Assembly: GCA_910588855.1 (NCBI GenBank)
Contig: CAJUSR010000006.1
Span: forward strand, 11,581 to 75,580
DNA from: an uncultured Kineothrix sp.
Lineage (GTDB): Bacteria; Bacillota; Clostridia; Lachnospirales; Lachnospiraceae
Direction: 5' to 3'
Length of the DNA stretch: 64,000 nucleotides
Positions 41,929 to 51,533 of this stretch are shown here, piece by piece. Each line of letters opens with the position of its first letter. The first letter of the stretch is position 1. The position numbers and the translations under genes were made by a program. The notes beneath the pieces are model-generated. The model saw nothing but the letters and a program-made list of their open reading frames with translations. It did no database searches and was not told the origin of the DNA.

Positions 41929-44589
41929 TTATATTTGCTTAATAATTGCAATGATATATGCCAACTCATCGTCCGAAAAGCGGATACCGAAAGCTTTCTC
42001 CAACGTCTGCAGAATATCCCTCAAGTCATTATACAAACGTTTGTTACGGCCAATCAAACTATCCCTGTTCATTGTAACCGGCATTTTCCCTTTCATCAGC
42101 ATCCGCTGAATCGCACAGGCAATATGCAAAAACAGCCCTAGTTCCTGGTCCTGGGACAATCCATGCGCCGCCCTCTTGATTCTGGCAATCGCTTTTGGCA
42201 GGCAATTCCTAAGTTTTTTCATATCCAACCCTTCCAATTGCTCGGAAAGGTAGGCATAAATCGCATCATAGTCTACCTGGGCAATTGCTTCCACATTAGA
42301 AACGGCCAGCAGGACATCCAGTTTATCCACAGGTGTGTCAAACAGTCTGGTTACGGAAATAAAAGGAATCCCATGCAGCTGAGGGTCATAAGTGCCAATC
42401 ACATAGAGGATTTCCTGCTCCTGCCTCAGACGGTTCACCTCACCTAACAATTGCTTACGATCGCTAATCGCCAACGGGATAATATCCACCTCTTCCATTT
42501 GGATATGCTTCTCCAAATAAGACTTCATCGAAACAGCCGCGCCTTTTCCGTTCATACACAACGTAATGATTATCTTATGCTTGCACTGCCGCGCATACGA
42601 TTCCGTCATCTGCTGGTAAGAATCCTGAAAAGTCTTGGCAACTTTATCGTACAATTCGTCCAAAGAAGTCAGGCAGCTGTCCTTGCGGGAACTGTCTAAC
42701 GCAATAAGGGCCCCCGGCATTTCCAACATGCGGATTCTCACACCGCATTCCCTCATAATCATTTCCGCCATCGTCCGCAGCGAGCCCATATCATATAGCA
42801 GCAAAATACCCTGCCCTTTGTCAACCTCCATAATCCGCGCTTTCAATTCGTTATAAGCCTCATGCATATCCATACTTAGCGGCATATCAAAGGCATATGT
42901 ATTATTCCCTTTGACCAGCGAGTTTACCACATCTGCCATAGAAGAAGCCGTTGACCTGCCATGCATTGCCAGCAAAATCACCGGTTTATTCACCGGTTTA
43001 TCATAAATCGTATTGTTGCAGATAAACATAGTGATAAATACAACCTCATCAATTGAAAGCTGCACATTAAATTCCCTCTCCACCTCCGTAGAAAACTTCA
43101 TACAGAAAGCATATTCTTCCCTGTGGTTTTCTACCGTCTCCATCACCCGGCTGTTGGAAAGCCTCTGCACCACATTGGTACGCTCCAATGTCGCGGAAAG
43201 ATGGAGGCACAACCCATAAAAAATAGATTCCGGATAAACCCGCCCAAAACGTAAAGATGCCTCCCTCAAAAATTCCTCCACCATCGCTACAATCCGGCGG
43301 TCCACTATCTTAAGCAGCGATTCCCGGTTCACGCTCTTCCCGTTCATTCGATGCACCAGCTGCTTCATATCATATTCCAGCTCCGCATTAATAATCGAAC
43401 TAGCCTCTTTATCGGTAATCCCTCTTCCCCTTAACTCTGCCGCTTTGCGGTCAATCATATCATAAATGGACTCCCTTTCTTCACCGGGGTTTTCATTCTT
43501 TTCCAACGTCCGCTCTATCGTAGCCGTTTTGGAAAAAGCATAAGAATAATTTTTGGGAATCAACCCTTCTACTTCATCATAAAAGTCCTTATAATACAAA
43601 AGCCCCTGGCGCACAATAGACGGCATATCATTCATATAAATATACAGTTCATCCGTATTTTCATTAAATTCCCTTACATATGCGTTAGCGCAGCCAATTT
43701 TAATATCGGACTTCAACTGTTTTACATTATTTTCACAACGGTAAAGCAACATACACCTTAGCAGTTCAGCGTTAACTTTCACCGGCTTATCCATACGTGC
43801 GGCTTCTTCCACAAAGAAGTTCTGTACCAATGCAAACCTTTCTTCCAGCCGGCGAGCCTTCAATGAAGGTAAATCAATCCTTACGGAAAATTTAGCCGCA
43901 TAGGCATGGAGCAGCGATTGTTTTGCATTATCATTTACCGCACAGATTAAAATCGTATCCCTGCTATTTTTTCCTTCGTCCTCCAGCAATTCCAGAAGCA
44001 TATCCCTGGCCCTGACCGGCAAAAGGTCAATATGGTCAACGACCAATATTCCTCCTCTGGCCTTTTGAAGCGCGCTCTCACAATCATTGCTGCTGCGGCC
44101 AAACAAACTTATGCGGATTTCTTCATCCTGCCCTTCATAATATCTGCAATTAAAACGGATAAAGGGGGCATCATCTGCAATTACCCCCTTTTCTTTTGCA
44201 AACCGGTACATGAGATAGGCAAAGTATGTCTTGCCGGATCCTCCCGGTCCCACAATAAGCGTATTCAAGCTATGTTCCGGATATAAGATAGCAGCCTTGG
44301 CCAATCTGGTTACATTTTTTAAGCTGCCATTATACCCCAACAGCTCTTTAAAGCAGGATTCTTCACTGCTGCCGGACCCGGGCCGGTTCGCAATCCGATA
44401 AGGTACCGGACGCCCCTGCAGCTTTTCCAGCTTCCCTTCCATTACCAAATCATTCAATAAGGTACTCAGGTTTGAACGCTGCATCTGCAATTCTTCCGCC
44501 AACTCCTGCGTATTAAAAACCTTATCCTCCGTTCCGCACTTTTGCGCACACATCACCATATAGTCAAATACTTCATCCTTTTTCGTCAT
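41929..44589 (-). CDS. LevR/CelR-like PTS regulator (AAA+, two PRDs, EIIA- and EIIB-like domains)
   Basis: An 886-residue regulator. In order: a helix-turn-helix (about 20-65), an AAA+ domain with Walker A VGPGGSGKT (about 113-121) and Walker B GGILVVDHID (about 179-188), PRD1 (about 425-525), an EIIA-mannose-type domain with AMHGRST, a Gat-type EIIB-like domain with TLCMNGKGA, and PRD2 at the C-terminus. This is the LevR layout, in which the PTS controls activity by phosphorylating PRD histidines. The GAFTGA loop that contacts sigma-54 is missing: SLFGRSSNDCESALQKARGG occupies its place, and Walker B has DH instead of DE. The start at 44589 follows AGAGG by 7 bases. It precedes the PTS operon on the same strand and is its probable regulator. 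Confidence 0.88.
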   Translation of the reverse strand: MTKKDEVFDYMVMCAQKCGTEDKVFNTQELAEELQMQRSNLSTLLNDLVMEGKLEKLQGRPVPYRIANRPGSGSSEESCFKELLGYNGSLKNVTRLAKAAILYPEHSLNTLIVGPGGSGKTYFAYLMYRFAKEKGVIADDAPFIRFNCRYYEGQDEEIRISLFGRSSNDCESALQKARGGILVVDHIDLLPVRARDMLLELLEDEGKNSRDTILICAVNDNAKQSLLHAYAAKFSVRIDLPSLKARRLEERFALVQNFFVEEAARMDKPVKVNAELLRCMLLYRCENNVKQLKSDIKIGCANAYVREFNENTDELYIYMNDMPSIVRQGLLYYKDFYDEVEGLIPKNYSYAFSKTATIERTLEKNENPGEERESIYDMIDRKAAELRGRGITDKEASSIINAELEYDMKQLVHRMNGKSVNRESLLKIVDRRIVAMVEEFLREASLRFGRVYPESIFYGLCLHLSATLERTNVVQRLSNSRVMETVENHREEYAFCMKFSTEVEREFNVQLSIDEVVFITMFICNNTIYDKPVNKPVILLAMHGRSTASSMADVVNSLVKGNNTYAFDMPLSMDMHEAYNELKARIMEVDKGQGILLLYDMGSLRTMAEMIMRECGVRIRMLEMPGALIALDSSRKDSCLTSLDELYDKVAKTFQDSYQQMTESYARQCKHKIIITLCMNGKGAAVSMKSYLEKHIQMEEVDIIPLAISDRKQLLGEVNRLRQEQEILYVIGTYDPQLHGIPFISVTRLFDTPVDKLDVLLAVSNVEAIAQVDYDAIYAYLSEQLEGLDMKKLRNCLPKAIARIKRAAHGLSQDQELGLFLHIACAIQRMLMKGKMPVTMNRDSLIGRNKRLYNDLRDILQTLEKAFGIRFSDDELAYIIAIIKQI

Positions 44590-44629
44590 TCCCAATCCTC
44601 TTTGAAAAATACCCTTTCTTCCCCTTATC

Positions 44630-44664
44630 AAAAAAATAACCTCTGTTCCCAGAAGTTATTTTTT
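44630..44664. terminator. Terminator of the chemoreceptor gene
   Basis: AAAAAATAACCTCT / AGAAGTTATTTTTT stem with one mismatch and a short loop, giving a T-rich tail on both strands. It lies 150 bases past the chemoreceptor stop, just upstream of the PTS regulator gene. About 44665-44815 shows no gene. Confidence 0.8.
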
Positions 44665-44815
44665 CAGCCGCCTTTTTATTTGAACCCGTCATCCAATACA
44701 ATCTATTTTGAGTAAACTTCCTTTGCCACCATGCCCTATGATTTTTAAAAAATATACCATAATCATAAACCGGCAGTCAACATTTAACCTCACATTACCC
44801 ACTATATACCAAATC

Positions 44816-47053
44816 CTAAACAATAAATCTGCCAATGGACCGGTCGAGGGCATCCGCCTCCTCTTTCAGCAATTCAACCTCCCTTGCCAAATCCGAAACA
44901 ATTTTCACCTGTTCGTCCAATGCAGAGGTAATTTCTTCCGTAGCTACTGCCGCCTGTTCCGTAACAACAGAAATATGGCTCATGGATTCCTGTACCTGTT
45001 CTTTTTCCCCACTTATTAACTGCATATTGTCCGCAATATTTTCCAACCCGCCTACAAGTTCCCCTACGCATTCGTTGATTTCCCCAAATACCTGTATCGT
45101 CTCCTCCAAAGCGCCCGCCTGTTCAAAAACAATCGCTTCCGCTTCTTTTGCGGATTCCGTAGTTTTCCAGGTGGTCACCATAATATTTTCCACAATTTTC
45201 TTTATATTTTTGCCTGCCTGCATGGATTCATCCGCCAGCTTCCGGATTTCCTGCGCCACAACTGCAAACCCTTTGCCATTTTCACCGGCCCTTGCCGCTT
45301 CGATAGAAGCATTTAAGGACAGCAGGTTCGTCTGTTTTGCGATACTGTTAATCGTATTGATAAACCCTTCGATTGCCGAAGAGCGTTCCTGCACATCGTT
45401 AATATTCTCCACAAGGACTTTCGTTATGGAAACCGTTGTTTCCGTCTTTTTGTTCAGCTCGCCTACAATAACCCTTCCTTGCTCCACAGCCGTTGTAGCC
45501 TTGTCAATGGTGATGCCCATATTATCCGTCCCGGCACATACACCGTCTACTTTATCCGCAAACCCGGCCATCATGCTGTTGCTCATGTCCGCTTCCTGTG
45601 CCTGCTTTTGTGCCCCTGCCGCCACATCATCTACCGATGAGGAAATTTCACGGATGGAAGAGTGTATAATATCCGACTTTTCCGCTACCCCGTCCGCCAT
45701 TTCCTTTACCTCATTCCCAAACTTCTGCATATCTGTCATCAAGACGCGCATACTGGCCAGCATATCGTTCATTCCCTTTGCAAGAATGCTAAATTCGTCC
45801 TTACGTTTTATATGAAATTCCTGCGTTAAATCACCTTCTGCCACCTTGCCCATGCCATCCGTCATCACTTTCACGGTACCGCTCATCCCCATAGCAATCC
45901 TGCTTCCGATAATAAAGGCGATAACAGAAGCAAGAACAATCATCACAATGCTCAAGTTCCGTATAAAGCGTACTTCCTTCACAATATTATCCTGCGGAAT
46001 AAGGCTGCAAAGCATCATCCCCGTTTTGCCTATCGGCGCATATACATACAAATATTTTTCCCCATTATACTTTACATAACAGCTTCCGGCCTCTACGGCC
46101 CCTTTGCTTTCTATAAAAAAATCCTTATCGGCAAAAACCTCTTCCCCGCTTTCCAAGGCAGTCCCTTTTCCCCCTCTCTGTATCCTGGCAACTTCACGGC
46201 CGTCCGGGGAAACCAATGCTTTAATGCTGTTTTCGCCAAAATCCATCTCATTTAGCATTTCTTCTACCGTTTCGGTAGCGATATCAAGCACCAAATAGGC
46301 ATTCGCCTTTGGAAACTTCTGATAGAAAGAAACGGCATACCGGTCCGGCGACAGGGAAAGCTGTCTGTCCAAATAGCTATGAAAACCCATCCATACCGTA
46401 TTTGGCATGGAATTTCCCTGAAGATATTCCCCTTCCTCCGACTCCATAAAGCCCTGCCATACATTATCGCCCATGCTGGATGATACGGATGTTAAATAAG
46501 TACCCCCTTCCGGTATCACATGGAAGCTATAAATATACTGCACACTGGCCTTCATTTGAATCAAGTCCTTTTTCGCATTACGCCAATACTGCATCCCCTT
46601 TCCGTCTTCCACCTTATAATAAACTTCATAATACGATGAAAGGTTTTCCCCCACTACCATCTCCAACGCTTTTGACGATACATTGCCTGCCAAAAGCTCG
46701 CCGTACATCCCAACGGCCGATATCGTGTTTCTGGATGATTCCTCCACCTTATCCTTAATCGTGCCGGAGGCCGTTATGTAGGAAACGCTTCCCAATATGA
46801 TAATCAATACAACCGGAACAAGGAAAGCCTTCAGCAGCGTTCCCATAATACTGGCTTTAGTCAGCATGTTAAAATTAAAATGTGCTTTCCCTTCACCATT
46901 TCCTGCAGGCTTTTTCCCCGCTTTTATTTTCCCTGCTTTCACTTTACCCGGTTTCATTTCCTTGACTTTAATTCTCTTTGCCTTAATCCTTTCCGGCTTA
47001 TCCTTCCCCCAGCCTTCTTTTGCACCAGGTATAAACTTTTTTGCCATCCCCAT
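44816..47053 (-). CDS. Methyl-accepting chemotaxis protein with Lys-rich cytoplasmic N-terminus
   Basis: A 745-residue chemoreceptor. Residues 1-60 are strongly basic (KAKRIKVKEMKPGKVKAGKI) and precede TM1 (about 72-95), so they should be cytoplasmic, an unusual extension. An extracellular sensor of about 260 residues follows (Cache-like: YSFHVIPEGGTYLTS, DFGENSIKALVSPDGREVAR). TM2 (about 360-383), HAMP (about 385-440) and the signalling domain come next, the last with GFAVVAQEIRKLADES at the tip region. No CheA/W genes are nearby. GGAGG lies just before the ATG, and a promoter with upstream repeats is about 110 bases away. Confidence 0.92.
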   Translation of the reverse strand: MGMAKKFIPGAKEGWGKDKPERIKAKRIKVKEMKPGKVKAGKIKAGKKPAGNGEGKAHFNFNMLTKASIMGTLLKAFLVPVVLIIILGSVSYITASGTIKDKVEESSRNTISAVGMYGELLAGNVSSKALEMVVGENLSSYYEVYYKVEDGKGMQYWRNAKKDLIQMKASVQYIYSFHVIPEGGTYLTSVSSSMGDNVWQGFMESEEGEYLQGNSMPNTVWMGFHSYLDRQLSLSPDRYAVSFYQKFPKANAYLVLDIATETVEEMLNEMDFGENSIKALVSPDGREVARIQRGGKGTALESGEEVFADKDFFIESKGAVEAGSCYVKYNGEKYLYVYAPIGKTGMMLCSLIPQDNIVKEVRFIRNLSIVMIVLASVIAFIIGSRIAMGMSGTVKVMTDGMGKVAEGDLTQEFHIKRKDEFSILAKGMNDMLASMRVLMTDMQKFGNEVKEMADGVAEKSDIIHSSIREISSSVDDVAAGAQKQAQEADMSNSMMAGFADKVDGVCAGTDNMGITIDKATTAVEQGRVIVGELNKKTETTVSITKVLVENINDVQERSSAIEGFINTINSIAKQTNLLSLNASIEAARAGENGKGFAVVAQEIRKLADESMQAGKNIKKIVENIMVTTWKTTESAKEAEAIVFEQAGALEETIQVFGEINECVGELVGGLENIADNMQLISGEKEQVQESMSHISVVTEQAAVATEEITSALDEQVKIVSDLAREVELLKEEADALDRSIGRFIV

Positions 47054-47156
47054 AAAGCCCTCCTAATCCGTGCATTTGCCGCCCTGCTAAAACCAGCGTC
47101 CCATTCCTTCTCACCTGCAAATGGAAAGTAACCCCTTACTCCCATTTTTTATTTTT

Positions 47157-47186
47157 ATTTTACCATTTCTTTACTATGGATTTCAA
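47157..47186 (-). promoter_or_regulatory. Candidate promoter of the chemoreceptor gene
   Basis: TTGAAA, an 18-base spacer and TAAAAT on the minus strand, directly downstream of the 10-bp repeats. No sigma-28 type sequence was seen. Confidence 0.5.
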
Positions 47187-47188
47187 GA

Positions 47189-47230
47189 ATTTTTTCGTAT
47201 TTTTTCGTATTTTATTCGTATTTTTTCGTT
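47189..47230. repeat. Four phased ATTTTTTCGT repeats
   Basis: Four near-identical 10-11-base units (ATTTTTTCGT; the third reads ATTTTATTCGT) placed head to tail, one per helical turn, immediately upstream of the -35 of the chemoreceptor promoter. T-tracts in phase should bend the DNA. The rest of the divergent 47054-47397 region shows no gene; a promoter for the MgtC-like gene must lie in 47231-47380 but I cannot place it firmly. Confidence 0.7.
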
Positions 47231-47397
47231 TGATTATATTAGGACACAAAATATAGGCGCCCATAAGTACGCCCAACGATATATTTTTCTATACAAAGCG
47301 AGTAAAAAAAGATACAATATAAGAACATTACGCAATTATAAGAACAGCATACAATTATGCAAAAAAACCGGAACTTAGCGTTTAAGGAGGCAATGCA

Positions 47398-48090
47398 ATG
47401 ATTCACCAAGTCATGGTTATGGGCACCGGCGAATATTTATCTATCATTATCCGTCTGACAATGGCAATGATTATGGGGGCTGTTATCGGTTACGAACGGG
47501 CTTCCAAAAAAAGCACTGCCGGGCTGCGCACCTTTTCTATCGTCTGCGTGGCATCCGCCTTCACAATGATTATCAATGAATATCTCATCGGGCAATACGG
47601 CGCCGGCGACAGCGCCCGTCTGGCCGCTCAGGTTATCAGCGGCGTCGGTTTCCTTGGCATGGGCAGCATTATTATGACTGCAAGGAACAGGGTCCGTGGG
47701 CTCACCACTGCAGCCACCCTATGGGCAACCGCCATTTTAGGGCTTTCCGCCGGGGCAGGAATGATTGTTTCCAGCCTTATTGCCTTTGCCATTATGATGT
47801 TTATTATTATTGTACTGTCCCCCATCAGCAAATATCTGGAAAAGTATAACCGCATTATCACTATTTATATGGAAATAGATAAGCATACAGGGCTGCAGCA
47901 AATCATAGATTTTTTTGCGGATAAAAACTACGAAGTGCTGCAGCTTGAGAAACATATGACCTCTCCGGAAGGCGACCTGATGATTCAGTTGGAGCTGAAC
48001 CTACATGGCAAATATCTCCATTCCGATATTATCCATCAACTGAGCCAGTGGGAAACAATACATTACATCGAAGAAGTCCGCAAATTATAA
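47398..48090 (+). CDS. MgtC/SapB family membrane protein
   Basis: A 230-residue protein. The MgtC membrane domain (about 15-145) has GAVIGYERASKKSTAGLRTF and the hallmark VISGVGFLGMGSIIM followed by GLTTAATLWATAILG. The C-terminal soluble part (about 155-230) is ACT-like. MgtC proteins are linked to Mg2+ limitation and, in pathogens, to ATP synthase control; the role in gut Clostridia is not known. AAGGAGG stands 7 bases before the ATG. It converges on glpK. Confidence 0.9.
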   Translation: MIHQVMVMGTGEYLSIIIRLTMAMIMGAVIGYERASKKSTAGLRTFSIVCVASAFTMIINEYLIGQYGAGDSARLAAQVISGVGFLGMGSIIMTARNRVRGLTTAATLWATAILGLSAGAGMIVSSLIAFAIMMFIIIVLSPISKYLEKYNRIITIYMEIDKHTGLQQIIDFFADKNYEVLQLEKHMTSPEGDLMIQLELNLHGKYLHSDIIHQLSQWETIHYIEEVRKL

Positions 48091-48103
48091 TATGGTTCCA
48101 TCA

Positions 48104-49597
48104 TCATTCACGGGAATATGAAAGCGTGCAGCGGATGGCACGCTGCCAGCCTTTCAGCAGTTTTTCCCTTTCGTCTTTTTTCATGGAAGGCGTAAACGCT
48201 TTCCCCAATTGCCAATTTTCACGGATTTCTTCTTTGCTTCCATAGTAACCCGTGGCAAGCCCTGCCAAATAAGCGGCTCCCAGCGCTGTGGTCTCAATAC
48301 ATTCCGGCCTATACACTTTCGTATCGATAATATCCGCCTGAAACTTCATAAGGAAATTGTTAGCGCTGGCTCCGCCGTCCACTTTCAGTTCTTTTAGGCA
48401 AATCCCCGAATCTTCTTCCATTGCCCGCAGCACATCTGCGGTCTGGTAAGCAATGGATTCCAATGCGGCACGTATTAAATGCTCTTTTTTACAGCCTCTT
48501 GTTATCCCCGTTACCATTCCTCTTGCATACTGATCCCAATAAGGCGCCCCCATCCCTGCAAAAGCCGGAACAATATAAACCCCTGCCGTATCTTCTACCG
48601 CCGCAGCGTATCCTTCCGTCTGGGCGGCATTTTTTATCATGCGCATTTCATCCCGCAGCCACTGGATAGACGCACCGGCTACAAACACGCTGCCTTCCAG
48701 CGCATATTCCACTTTATCCCCGGTTCCCGCCGCAATCGTAGTCAACAACCCATGACTGGATTCAATTGCTTTCTGCCCTGTATTCATCAAAAGGAAACAA
48801 CCTGTTCCATATGTATTCTTCACCTGTCCCTGCTCAAAACAGCATTGGCCGAACAATGCCGCCTGCTGATCCCCTGCCGCACCTGCTATAGGGATATTCC
48901 CACCCAATACCCCCGCATCGGTATATCCATAAATATAGCTGGATGGCTTTACTTCAGGCAACATACATTTGGGGATGCCCAGCTTATCGAGCAATTCCTC
49001 ATCCCAGCAAAGTTCATGGATATTAAATAGCATCGTGCGGGAAGCATTGGTATAATCCGTCACATGTACGGTCCCTTTTGTCAGATTCCAAATCAGCCAT
49101 GTGTCCACAGTTCCGAATAGAAGCTCCCCTGCCAGCGCCCGTTCCTTTGCATGTTCCACATGTTCCAGAATCCATGCTATCTTCGTGGCAGAAAAATAAG
49201 CATCCGGGATAAGCCCTGTCTTCTTCCTGATAACATCCCCATATCCTTCTTTATTTAAAGCGTCAATCCGCTCCGCTGTCCGGCGGCACTGCCATACAAT
49301 TGCATTGTATACAGGAACTCCTGTCTTTTTATCCCATACAATTGCCGTTTCGCGCTGGTTCGTAATGCCTATTCCACTAATATCCCCCGCATTTGCCCCC
49401 ACCATTGCCATAGCTTCCGTTGCCACAGCCAGCTGGGAAGACCATATTTCCATCGGGTTATGCTCCACCCAGCCCGGGTTCGGATAAATCTGCGAAAACT
49501 CTTTCTGCGCCATGCTCAATATTTTCCCTTGTTTATCAAACAAAATACACCGGGAACTGGTCGTTCCCTGATCCAATGCCATTATATACTTTCCCAT
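48104..49597 (-). CDS. glpK: Glycerol kinase
   Basis: A 497-residue FGGY-family kinase that phosphorylates glycerol to glycerol 3-phosphate. It opens MALDQGTTSSRCILFDKQG (residues 5-23). GWVEHNPMEIW, GITNQRETAIVWDK, PYWDQYARGMVTGITRG and the C-terminal LKVDGGASANNFLMK are all conserved. It is the last gene of the four-gene glycerol operon, 107 bases after the DUF1667 gene. No glycerol facilitator gene is in the cluster. Confidence 0.96.
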   Translation of the reverse strand: MGKYIMALDQGTTSSRCILFDKQGKILSMAQKEFSQIYPNPGWVEHNPMEIWSSQLAVATEAMAMVGANAGDISGIGITNQRETAIVWDKKTGVPVYNAIVWQCRRTAERIDALNKEGYGDVIRKKTGLIPDAYFSATKIAWILEHVEHAKERALAGELLFGTVDTWLIWNLTKGTVHVTDYTNASRTMLFNIHELCWDEELLDKLGIPKCMLPEVKPSSYIYGYTDAGVLGGNIPIAGAAGDQQAALFGQCCFEQGQVKNTYGTGCFLLMNTGQKAIESSHGLLTTIAAGTGDKVEYALEGSVFVAGASIQWLRDEMRMIKNAAQTEGYAAAVEDTAGVYIVPAFAGMGAPYWDQYARGMVTGITRGCKKEHLIRAALESIAYQTADVLRAMEEDSGICLKELKVDGGASANNFLMKFQADIIDTKVYRPECIETTALGAAYLAGLATGYYGSKEEIRENWQLGKAFTPSMKKDEREKLLKGWQRAIRCTLSYSRE

Positions 49598-49704
49598 GTC
49601 CTACACCCATACCTTTCTGCAACTATCCGGCTTCCTGCCGCCATACCGGAAAATCCACCGGATCTTTTGTTGAAATTCTGCAAAACCAAGCCAATGCCGG
49701 TCTG

Positions 49705-50088
49705 CTATCCTCTTCCCTCTACATTTTTTGTTGCCACAATGTCCACTCCGGTTCCCGCCGCATCGGTTAAAACCACATCCCCAATATAGACGGGAGCTTC
49801 TACTTCTACCCGCTTGACTGCCTTCATGCAATCCCCTATTTTGCCTTTAGGGATGTCAGTCCTCGTCTTTACAGGCACTATCGGATGGCTTCCGTTTTTC
49901 ACCCTTACCGTTGTGGTCAATATCCGGGTAGGATTCTTTAATTCCTTCTTCCCGTATTCCTCACCCCTGCCGCAAGTGTTCCCTGCTACATGCAAAACAC
50001 CATCCGCATATTCCGTTACCGTCAGCGCACATCCGATAGGGCAACGGATACATGTCAGCTCTGTCTTCTTTCCACTCTGTTCTTCCAT
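49705..50088 (-). CDS. DUF1667 cysteine-rich protein of the glycerol operon
   Basis: A 127-residue protein with four N-terminal cysteines in CIRCPIGCALTV and GNTCGRGEEYG, suited to bind an iron-sulfur cluster or zinc, and RILTTTVRVKNGSHP typical of DUF1667. In Clostridia this family sits between glycerol-3-phosphate-dehydrogenase-like flavoproteins and glpK, as here. A role as electron-transfer subunit of the flavoprotein pair is an inference from that conserved order. Confidence 0.82.
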   Translation of the reverse strand: MEEQSGKKTELTCIRCPIGCALTVTEYADGVLHVAGNTCGRGEEYGKKELKNPTRILTTTVRVKNGSHPIVPVKTRTDIPKGKIGDCMKAVKRVEVEAPVYIGDVVLTDAAGTGVDIVATKNVEGRG

Positions 50089-50145
50089 TCCAATTCCCTT
50101 TTATTCCCTTTCATTCCTGCATTGCCTTTTTCCCTATTCCGGTTT

Positions 50146-51516
50146 CTACTCTTTCTTTTCTACAGACAATGTAATTTCCCTAAGTCCTTCCAGCTTTTCC
50201 AACTCTTCCAGTTTTGATTTTTTCAACCGGACTTGCTCCATTTCCCCGGGTGTCATGATTCTTTTATTTACCTGCATGACTATAGTGTCATTTAACCGGA
50301 CAACCAGTCTGGCATCCCTGAAAACATCCCCCACCCGGAAGCGGATGACCTGTTCCTCCTGCATATATGCAAGGCGTATCGAAGACGGAACCGTATAACG
50401 CACGCCGCCTTTGCATTTCACTGCAATATCCCGGCAATCTTTTTTCTTGCTAAAGGATTCTTTGGCTTCCATTCCGCCTTCCTTATTCCTCTGCCCCCCT
50501 GCCTTCCCTTCCTTTTCCTCCGCTAATGCATGTTGGATATAAAAGGCGGCATACCGGCCGGCATTTGCCGACTCCTCCGATACATAATCCACCAAATCAT
50601 GGACGTGAAGCACATTGCCACAGGCGAACACCCCGGAGACAGTAGTTTCCATACTTTCGTTTACCACAGGACCGGAAGTTGCCGGGTTCAATGCTACCCC
50701 CATATCCGACGACAACTCGTTTTCCGGTATCAGACCGCAGGAAAGGAGAAGGGTATCGCAGCTTATATATTCCTCTGTTCCCGGAACCGGCCTGCGGTTG
50801 CCGTCCACTTTCGCAACCGTCACCCCCTTTACCCTTTCCCTGCCGTCAATATCAATTACGGTATGGCTCAACTTCAACGGAATTTCATAGTCATCCAGAC
50901 ATTGTACAATATTCCGTTTCAGTCCGCCGGAATAGGGCATTAATTCCGCTACTAATTTCACCTTTGCCCCCTCCAGAGTCATGCGCCTTGCCATAATCAG
51001 GCCGATATCGCCGGAGCCCAAAATAACTACCTCTTTCCCCGGCATTCTGCCTTCTATATTTACATAATGCTGCGCCGTTCCTGCAGAATAGATACCGGCA
51101 GGGCGATAACCGGGGATATTCAATGCGCCTCTTGGGCGTTCTCTGCAGCCCATCGCCAATATGACCGCTCTTGCCTCGATTTCAAATACACCTTCCCGCC
51201 GGTTCATGGCCGTAATCCTTTTCTTTCCATCCTCCCCCGCCTGAATATTCACAACAATCGTATCCGGCATACATGGAATACCCATTTCTTCTACCTGTGC
51301 AATATACCTTGCCGCATATTCCGGTCCCGTCAATTCTTCTTTAAATGTATGCAGCCCAAATCCATTATGGATGCATTGGTTCAAAATCCCCCCTAATTCC
51401 CCGCTGCGTTCCACGATTAAAATTTTTTCCGCTTCTATTCCTTCCATGCAGGCTGCCGCTGCTGCCGCCAGCCCCGCCGGTCCTCCGCCTACCACTACAA
51501 TATCCGCATTCCGCAT
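50146..51516 (-). CDS. FAD/NAD-dependent oxidoreductase of the glycerol operon (GlpB-position)
   Basis: A 456-residue flavoprotein of the pyridine-nucleotide-disulfide reductase type. The FAD-binding ADIVVVGGGPAGLAAAAAAC is at the N-terminus, the second Rossmann motif VVILGSGDIGLIMARRM near 160, and the FAD closing motif VSGVFACGNVLHVHDLVD near 300. The redox-active CxxC of thioredoxin reductases is absent. The C-terminal 100 residues include a Lys/Glu-rich segment and a beta-rich tail. I chose the start MRNADIVV at 51516 because GAGAGGG lies just upstream; a longer frame overlaps the previous gene. It probably accepts electrons from the upstream GlpA-like protein. Confidence 0.85.
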   Translation of the reverse strand: MRNADIVVVGGGPAGLAAAAAACMEGIEAEKILIVERSGELGGILNQCIHNGFGLHTFKEELTGPEYAARYIAQVEEMGIPCMPDTIVVNIQAGEDGKKRITAMNRREGVFEIEARAVILAMGCRERPRGALNIPGYRPAGIYSAGTAQHYVNIEGRMPGKEVVILGSGDIGLIMARRMTLEGAKVKLVAELMPYSGGLKRNIVQCLDDYEIPLKLSHTVIDIDGRERVKGVTVAKVDGNRRPVPGTEEYISCDTLLLSCGLIPENELSSDMGVALNPATSGPVVNESMETTVSGVFACGNVLHVHDLVDYVSEESANAGRYAAFYIQHALAEEKEGKAGGQRNKEGGMEAKESFSKKKDCRDIAVKCKGGVRYTVPSSIRLAYMQEEQVIRFRVGDVFRDARLVVRLNDTIVMQVNKRIMTPGEMEQVRLKKSKLEELEKLEGLREITLSVEKKE

Positions 51517-51533
51517 CCTATTCCCTCTCATTC

